In this document: positions 13,697 through 18,025 of the stretch, one piece after another
How positions within the stretch are numbered: position 1 is the first letter of the stretch
How the letters are laid out: each line of letters starts with the position of its first letter
Assembly (NCBI GenBank): GCA_028275425.1
Contig: JAPWUT010000012.1
Span: 1 to 18,025 of the forward strand
Length of the DNA: 18,025 nt
DNA from: Anaerolineae bacterium
Lineage (GTDB): Bacteria; Chloroflexota; Anaerolineae; SpSt-600
Direction of reading: 5' to 3'
The notes under the pieces: model-generated
What the model was told of the DNA's origin: nothing
The model's database searches: none
The model's input: the letters and a program-made list of their open reading frames with translations, nothing else
Translations under genes and position numbers: made by a program

Positions 13697-14405
13697 CAGG
13701 GATTCCTGGCCGCCTCGGGTAAAGCGGAGGGGTTGGAGATTCCTTGGCTATCAAAAGCAGGTAGCGGGAACCCCCAAGAGCAGAGGCTTGCACTTGATGC
13801 AATCTCAGCACCTTCCCCCCGAGGGCAGAGATAGCCTCCGAAGAAATTTCCAGCTCTTGGAAGATTTTAGGGCCCTTGTAGGCCACGACGTAACCCCCGA
13901 CCCGGCAGAAGGGGATAAGGTACTCCGCTAAGACCGGGAACTCTGCCAGCGCCCTGGCCAATACCCAATCGTATTGCTCGCGGTGCTCCCCTCTGCGAGC
14001 CACCTCCTCCGCCCTGCCCCAGATTACCTCCACTCCCCTGAGCCCAAGAGCGCCGATAAGATGCTCAAGGAACTGGACCTTTTTCCGGGAAGAATCCACA
14101 AGCGTAAGGCTAACTTGGGGGTTAACAATCTTTATCGGGACCCCAGGGAAGCCCCCGCCAGTCCCTACATCTACAATCCTCAATTCCCGACCCGAAGAGA
14201 TTGCCTCCCTGAACTCAGCAAGCTCGTAAATGGATAGGGAGTCCAGAAAGTGCTTAATCTGGACCTCCTCAGGAGAAATGAGGGCGGTAAGGTTAGCCCT
14301 GCGGTTCCAACGCCTAAGTTCCCGGTAATAGATTTCAAAAGCCTGAAGCTTATCGGGGCTAAGCTCCAGACCAAACTCTTTAACGCCGAGGGCAAGTAGG
14401 TTCAT
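13635..14405 (-). CDS. rsmG: 16S rRNA (guanine-N7)-methyltransferase RsmG
   Basis: RsmG (GidB) methylates G527 of 16S rRNA (E. coli numbering) with SAM; loss gives low-level streptomycin resistance. The 256-aa protein has the SAM-binding GTGGGFPG (81-88), the family block VEVIWGRAEEVA and the usual C-terminal YPRRPGIPAKRPL. About 15 more residues (GLKKGKPPLHSPGSQ) follow that ending, read antisense to the recF 3' end, so the ancestral stop may have been lost. AGGAGAGAGG directly precedes ATG 14405. The start overlaps the end of the upstream membrane-protein gene by 26 bp. Confidence 0.95.
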   Translation of the reverse strand: MNLLALGVKEFGLELSPDKLQAFEIYYRELRRWNRRANLTALISPEEVQIKHFLDSLSIYELAEFREAISSGRELRIVDVGTGGGFPGVPIKIVNPQVSLTLVDSSRKKVQFLEHLIGALGLRGVEVIWGRAEEVARRGEHREQYDWVLARALAEFPVLAEYLIPFCRVGGYVVAYKGPKIFQELEISSEAISALGGKVLRLHQVQASALGGSRYLLLIAKESPTPPLYPRRPGIPAKRPLGLKKGKPPLHSPGSQ

Positions 14406-14958
14406 CCTCTCTCCTGGCCTTGGGAAGGCGCTTCTCCTGAAGGACGGAGCTTATCCTGGCGCCGAGTTCGTGGACATCACTTACCAGTAGGACTAAGGCT
14501 CTCTTTTCGGGCACAAAAAGGTACTTGCCGAAAAGCAGCCTCAAGCTGGCATAATCATAGGGAAACTCCCGCACCTTGAGGACCAGCACCGGTTCAAACC
14601 AGAAAGGCTGCAGGAAAATACGCTGGGACCAGTTCTGGTGTATAGGCTCAAAGTATTTGCCGAAAACCCCATAGGAAGCTTCCTCAATGTCATCGTAATG
14701 GACGGAGATTTCCCCGAAGAGGCTCTTTACCTCAAGCCCGTTGTCCGTAAGCTGTGCATAGCTTGAGCGGGCCATCAGGGAAACAAAAGCGGCCAAGGAG
14801 AAGGAGGCAATGGCAATCAGAACCCAAGGCCATCGGGGCATGGTGAGGATGGAGGAAGGAAAGAGGCTAATGGCAAAGGAGATGGCGAAAAGCAAGGCTG
14901 CTTGCCCAAAGGTTATCTCCCGCAGCCTCTTGTAGGTAAGAAGGGCATACTTTTTCAT
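14380..14958 (-). CDS. Two-helix membrane protein with C-terminal PH-like domain, unknown function
   Basis: A 192-aa protein that I cannot name. After a basic N-terminus come two hydrophobic helices (about 17-36 and 43-64). A beta-rich region of about 120 residues follows (AQLTDNGLEVKSLFGEISVHYDDIEE), resembling a bacterial PH (bPH2/YcxB-like) domain. An upstream in-frame ATG at 15033 would add 25 residues overlapping nth. ATG 14958 is preferred because it overlaps the nth stop (ATGA), as other gene pairs do here, and because the extension (QPPQSQMPGLHLKR) lacks conserved character. It lies between nth and rsmG in one minus-strand operon. Confidence 0.72.
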   Translation of the reverse strand: MKKYALLTYKRLREITFGQAALLFAISFAISLFPSSILTMPRWPWVLIAIASFSLAAFVSLMARSSYAQLTDNGLEVKSLFGEISVHYDDIEEASYGVFGKYFEPIHQNWSQRIFLQPFWFEPVLVLKVREFPYDYASLRLLFGKYLFVPEKRALVLLVSDVHELGARISSVLQEKRLPKARREDEPTCPRR

Positions 14959-15614
14959 CGCGCCCTCTCCAGGCGGAAATCGCAAAGCTCGTTTAAGATG
15001 CAGACCTGGCATTTGGGATTGCGGGGGCTGCAAACCTTTCGGCCGTGTTCAATCATGTTGAGGTGGAAGGAATAATAGTAATCGGGAGGTATGAGTTTTT
15101 CCAGGATTTCATGCGCCTTCTCCCGAGTTGACTTTGCGGGGATTAAGCCCAACCGCTTGGAAACTCGGAAGATGTGAGTATCCACCGGAAAAGCCAGCAT
15201 CCCCAGTCCGAACAGCAAGATTATAGCCGCAGTCTTTGGCCCGATGCCATCCATAGCCATAAGCCACTTCCTGGCCTCATCCACCCCCATGCTCCGGAGG
15301 AAAGACAGGTCAAGGCGGCCCCTCTCTTCCGTTATGCGCCTCAATGCCCCTTGTATCCTGAGGGCTTTCTGCCGAGATAGGCCCGATACCCTTATGGCCT
15401 CTTCTACTTCCTCCACGGGGGCATCCCTAACCTCTTCCCAAGAGCGGAAGCGAGCCCTGAGTCGCTCAAAGGCTCGGTCCCGGAGGGCATCGTTGGTGTT
15501 CTGGCTAAGGATGGCAGAAACAAGAAGCGCTATGGGGTCACGGCCCCCAGGCTTCCCCTTGTCACCGTATTGGGCCAAGAGCCTCCGGTGGACTTCTAAG
15601 ACTTTTCCCTCCAT
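14955..15614 (-). CDS. nth: Endonuclease III family DNA glycosylase/AP lyase
   Basis: A base-excision-repair enzyme that removes oxidised pyrimidines and cleaves the abasic site. The 219-aa protein has the helix-hairpin-helix MDGIGPKTA with catalytic Lys127, the VDTHIFRV segment with catalytic Asp145, and a C-terminal 4Fe-4S cluster C195-x6-C202-x2-C205-x5-C211, all at the expected spacing. The HhH reads GIGPKTA, rather than GVGRKTA as in E. coli Nth, so a close endonuclease III-like subfamily member is also possible. ATG 15614 lies within the end of the upstream DUF2085 gene (19-bp overlap); its stop overlaps the following start. Confidence 0.92.
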   Translation of the reverse strand: MEGKVLEVHRRLLAQYGDKGKPGGRDPIALLVSAILSQNTNDALRDRAFERLRARFRSWEEVRDAPVEEVEEAIRVSGLSRQKALRIQGALRRITEERGRLDLSFLRSMGVDEARKWLMAMDGIGPKTAAIILLFGLGMLAFPVDTHIFRVSKRLGLIPAKSTREKAHEILEKLIPPDYYYSFHLNMIEHGRKVCSPRNPKCQVCILNELCDFRLERAR

Positions 15615-16210
15615 TTCTCTTCCATGACCTCTTTAGCTTCCCTAAAAGCCAGCTCTATACGGGGATACAATAGCCACACAAGCGCAACTCCGAAAAGGGA
15701 GCCGCTGAAAACCCTCCCCGGGGGGGTGCTTTCCCTCAGCCCGAAAAGTTGGGTTAAGCCATCAACAGCCAGCGGGATGCATAGGATGAGGAAAGCTTTG
15801 AAAGATAGGGGCTCAAGCTTGCCCCGCACTAAGGAAAAAGCGATGCCGGCAAGCAGGATGGAAAAGTAAATGGCGAGATCACGCTGGCATATAGCAATCT
15901 TATAGCCCAATTCCTCATTGCCGACGAAGGCCTTTCGCTTGAAGATATTATCAGCATCAGGCCCCATGGCCTTTCTTATCTCTTCCAAGGAGTAGTAAAG
16001 CTTGGGGCCGATGAAGAATGAGCGCTCCGGGAGCTGGTGGCAGGTTAGGCTATAGAGCGAGTAAATAGCCTTAGCCGGCCCTGTAATTCCGAAGCTCATG
16101 AGCATGGGGGCCAATACCGTAGGCAAGAGAAATAGAGCCACCGCAACATTTACAAAAAGCAGCCAATGCTTTATAGCCTGATAAGCCAACCATTCAGCCA
16201 ATCTGTCCAA
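15596..16210 (-). CDS. DUF2085-type integral membrane protein
   Basis: A 204-aa protein with about four hydrophobic segments (residues 15-38, 112-126, 134-150 and 170-182). It matches the DUF2085 pattern: a Cys-His-Gln motif TCHQLPERSFF (C57, H58), then AICQRDLAIY (C108) and the block DGLTQLFGLRESTPPGRVFSG. The conserved Cys, His and Arg/Asp residues face membrane boundaries, but no biochemical function is established to my knowledge. The start is TTG 16210, with GGGAGGA (16223-16217 on the minus strand) at 7-nt spacing, immediately after the ccdA stop. The close coupling to ccdA suggests a linked role in extracytoplasmic redox or cytochrome assembly; this is inference. Confidence 0.82.
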   Translation of the reverse strand: MDRLAEWLAYQAIKHWLLFVNVAVALFLLPTVLAPMLMSFGITGPAKAIYSLYSLTCHQLPERSFFIGPKLYYSLEEIRKAMGPDADNIFKRKAFVGNEELGYKIAICQRDLAIYFSILLAGIAFSLVRGKLEPLSFKAFLILCIPLAVDGLTQLFGLRESTPPGRVFSGSLFGVALVWLLYPRIELAFREAKEVMEEKWREKS

Positions 16211-16897
16211 TTAAATTCCTCCCAGCAACCTAAGTGTATCGGTGAAAAGCAGGAAGCCCAAGATTATGAGGAAAGCCCCGCTGGCCCAGGAGATATATTT
16301 GCCGTAGCGGCTGGCCCGGCTAAGCCATGGGCTTAAGGGGGCAAAAGCGGCACCAACAGCCAGGAAGGGTAATCCAAGCCCAAGGGAATAAGCGGCCAAG
16401 AGCATAGCCCCCTTCCAAGCCGTGGCCGAATTCCCAGCCATAAGCAATATCGCCGCCAGGATAGGCCCCACGCATGGGGTCCAGCCTGCGGAGAAGACCA
16501 CCCCGGCCAAGAAAGAAGCTCCGTATCCAGCCCCTGGCCCCGGATTGAACGGCAACCTCTTTTCCTGATAGAGGGCGGGGATTTTCAACAGCCCCAGGAT
16601 GTGGAGGCCGAAGAGGACAATCAGAATCCCTCCGACCTTTTGGATGATTGGCATTGCTCCTGCCAGCCACTGGCCCAAAGCCCCAGCCGAAGCTCCCATA
16701 AGGGTGAACGCCGAAGAGAACCCCAGGACTAAGAAGAGCGAGTGAAGGAAGACTTTTCTCCTGTTGCCCCTTTCCTCCAGGGAAATTCCGCTTAAGTAGC
16801 CTATAAACGCCGGGATTATCGGCAGGATGCAGGGGGAAAGGAAGGAAAGGACCCCAGCCCCCAAGGCTATGATTAGGTTGATTTTTCCTGGCTCCAT
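16211..16897 (-). CDS. ccdA: CcdA-type thiol:disulfide transporter of cytochrome c biogenesis
   Basis: CcdA is a six-helix membrane protein that moves reducing equivalents from cytoplasmic thioredoxin across the membrane, keeping apocytochrome c cysteines or other thiols reduced. It is the DsbD transmembrane-domain family. The two redox cysteines are in FLSPCILPIIPAFIGYLSG (C23) and GWTPCVGP (C142). The 228-aa length is typical. The frame also allows ATG 16903, which overlaps the ccmB stop, but GGAGG lies only 1 nt before it and 7 nt before ATG 16897, so 16897 is preferred. It is followed directly by the DUF2085 gene. Confidence 0.95.
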   Translation of the reverse strand: MEPGKINLIIALGAGVLSFLSPCILPIIPAFIGYLSGISLEERGNRRKVFLHSLFLVLGFSSAFTLMGASAGALGQWLAGAMPIIQKVGGILIVLFGLHILGLLKIPALYQEKRLPFNPGPGAGYGASFLAGVVFSAGWTPCVGPILAAILLMAGNSATAWKGAMLLAAYSLGLGLPFLAVGAAFAPLSPWLSRASRYGKYISWASGAFLIILGFLLFTDTLRLLGGI

Positions 16898-16899
16898 CT

Positions 16900-17571
16900 T
16901 CATTCCTCCAAGACGTATTCAAAGGTGAGCACCGAGATGGTTGTAAAAATTATATCAAAAACCACCATAAGCCTTATCCAGCTTGATGCCTCGGAGAGGG
17001 GGGAATTGTCCAGGACTATTCCGGTGGCTTTTACGGCCGCAATAGTTACAGGGATGGAGACAGAGAAGAGGAGGAGCGGGAGCATGACTTCCCTGGCTCT
17101 GGTATTGACGGCCATGGCTGCAAACAGGGTTCCGACACCGGCAAAGCCCAATGTTCCCAAGGCAAGGACGAGGAAAAGAGCCGGCCGGAAGAGGTTAACG
17201 TTGAAGAGGGCGGAGAAGATGGGCAACGTTATTATTTCCACGAAGGCCATGAAGGTTAAATTGCCAAGCCATTTGCCCAAGAAGAGGGCGCTTCTATCCA
17301 CTGGGGCCAAGAGTAGGCCTTCAAGGCAACCTTTGTCTTTTTCCAAGATGAAGGAGCGATTGAGCCCGAGGACTCCAGCGAAAGCGAAGGCTACCCATAG
17401 TGCTCCCGGTGCCACTTTGGTCACATCTTCTACTCTGAGTTCAAAGGCGAAGTTGAAGATTAGGGTTACGAGCACGACGAATGCGAACATGGAGCTAAAG
17501 ATTTCTCTGCTCCGCCATTCGGTCAATAGGTCCTTTTTAAGGATTACGCAGACGCTTTTCCAATAGCTCAT
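16900..17571 (-). CDS. ccmB: Heme exporter permease CcmB
   Basis: CcmB is the permease of the CcmAB ABC module in system I cytochrome c maturation; with CcmC it acts in releasing holo-CcmE. The 223-aa protein opens with the typical block ILKKDLLTEWRSREIFSSMFAF, has about six transmembrane helices, and contains the LNRSFILEKDKGCLEGLLLAPVDRSALFLGKWLGN signature region and VNTRAREVMLPLLLFSVSIP. ATG 17571 has a modest GGGGTGA upstream. The partner ATPase ccmA would be expected on the minus strand to the right, but repeat DNA, not a gene, lies immediately upstream. Its stop overlaps the ccdA region, so the two are co-transcribed. Confidence 0.94.
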   Translation of the reverse strand: MSYWKSVCVILKKDLLTEWRSREIFSSMFAFVVLVTLIFNFAFELRVEDVTKVAPGALWVAFAFAGVLGLNRSFILEKDKGCLEGLLLAPVDRSALFLGKWLGNLTFMAFVEIITLPIFSALFNVNLFRPALFLVLALGTLGFAGVGTLFAAMAVNTRAREVMLPLLLFSVSIPVTIAAVKATGIVLDNSPLSEASSWIRLMVVFDIIFTTISVLTFEYVLEE

Positions 17572-17601
17572 CTTTCACCCCTGGGACACATCTTTAATTT
17601 T

Positions 17602-18025
17602 TGCCCGCCCCCGTTAGCTCTGGGTTTGCCAGCGTTCTGGGCCCCACTCGTGGCGAGGTTGCAAGGGGTTGGCTACTCGTCCCTTTTTAAAGTTTTGTGG
17701 GGGCACATCCCCCATACCCCCTGCCAAGGGACTTCGCCCCCTGGACCACCCTTTGCCCACCCCCGTTGGCTTAGGGTTCGCCTGCGTTTTGGGTCCCACT
17801 CGTGGCAGGGTTGCAAGGGTTGGCTACTCGCCCCCTTTTAAGGTTTTGTGGGGGCACATCCCCCATACCCCCTGCCAAGGGGCTTCGCCCCCTGGACCAC
17901 CCTTTGCCCACCCCCGTTGGCTTAGGGTTCGCCTGCGTTTTGGGTCCCACTCGTGGCGAGATTGCTAATGTGGGCTGCTCGTTCCCTCTTTTGAATTTGT
18001 GGGGGGACACCCCCCATACCCCCGC
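17602..18025 (-). repeat. Right cluster: three tandem GC-rich interspersed repeats (151-152 bp period), reaching the window edge
   Basis: The block CCCCGTTRGCTYWGGGTTYG begins at 17609, 17761 and 17912, and CCACTCGTGG recurs at 17644, 17796 and 17947, giving periods of 152 and 151 bp. Units one and two differ at roughly a dozen positions by eye; the third is a divergent subtype and is cut by the window end. Each unit has several short palindromes (CCACTCGTGG; GGGGC-TTC-GCCCC; TGGGGGCACATCCCCCA). The set matches 7885-8445 on the opposite strand. The first unit begins about 30 bp upstream of the ccmB start, so no ordinary promoter region is visible there. There are no genes in it; the open frames across it are by-products of repetition. 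Confidence 0.88.

Noticed and set aside
16925..17566. 213-aa plus-strand open frame opposite ccmB
   Set aside because: Ser/Thr/Lys/Arg-rich antisense shadow of a clear CcmB; no Shine-Dalgarno or domain.
17626..18010. Proline/glycine-rich open frames across the right repeat cluster on both strands
   Set aside because: They follow the 151-bp repeat in shifting frames and show the same peptide fragments in different frames; there is no start-site context or family match.
1..18025. tRNA, rRNA, SRP RNA or tmRNA genes
   Set aside because: I searched the intergenic gaps for cloverleaf or SRP-loop motifs and saw none; gaps outside the repeat regions are mostly under 100 bp.

Overview
The window is bacterial chromosome, densely packed, with GC content that looks mid-50s by eye. 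The gene set (RNase Y, KhpA, bS16 next to Ffh, RimM without TrmD/bL19 beside it, LutBCA, CcmB/CcdA) and the GC-rich interspersed palindromic repeats fit a Chloroflexota (Anaerolineae-like) organism best. The frequent AGG/AGA and ATA codons from about 3 kb onward would suit a thermophile. This placement is inference; no rRNA or tRNA gene is present to confirm it. UGA is a normal stop codon here (lutB, lutC, hlyD-like, ffh, recX and others end in TGA).

Layout. (1) 1-186: C-terminal tail of an unidentified gene. (2) 196-3004: lutB-lutC-lutA, tightly coupled, a putative lactate-oxidising iron-sulfur complex, followed by an HlyD-type adaptor lipoprotein (3013-4245). (3) 4262-7808: a TATAAT promoter, then ffh-rpsP-khpA-rimM-rluA-family, a protein-targeting and ribosome/RNA-maturation cluster. 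A perfect 10-bp hairpin lies just before the rimM Shine-Dalgarno. (4) 7809-8445: no gene, but degenerate copies of a GC-rich interspersed repeat with an embedded 84-bp palindromic segment. (5) 8466-13696: a strong extended -10 promoter drives a DsbA-like lipoprotein gene with an in-frame UGA at the first catalytic cysteine, then recA, a terminator with a competing upstream pairing, recX, rny and recF. (6) 13635-17571, minus strand: ccmB-ccdA-DUF2085-nth-(membrane protein with a PH-like tail)-rsmG, each overlapping or abutting the next and converging on recF. (7) 17602-18025: three tandem copies of the same interspersed repeat in the opposite orientation to region 4.

The most notable observation is the DsbA-like gene at 8514-9119. 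The frame is open on both sides of a single TGA that replaces the nucleophilic cysteine of a C-P-Y-C thioredoxin motif. A stem-loop with a GU-containing apical loop sits at bacterial-SECIS distance downstream. This predicts an exported selenoprotein oxidoreductase (U-P-Y-C) that a simple ORF caller would truncate to its C-terminal 139 residues. With ccdA and ccmB in the same window, the neighbourhood has a thiol-redox and cytochrome c maturation flavour outside the membrane, next to a recA-recX-rny-recF nucleic-acid maintenance run.
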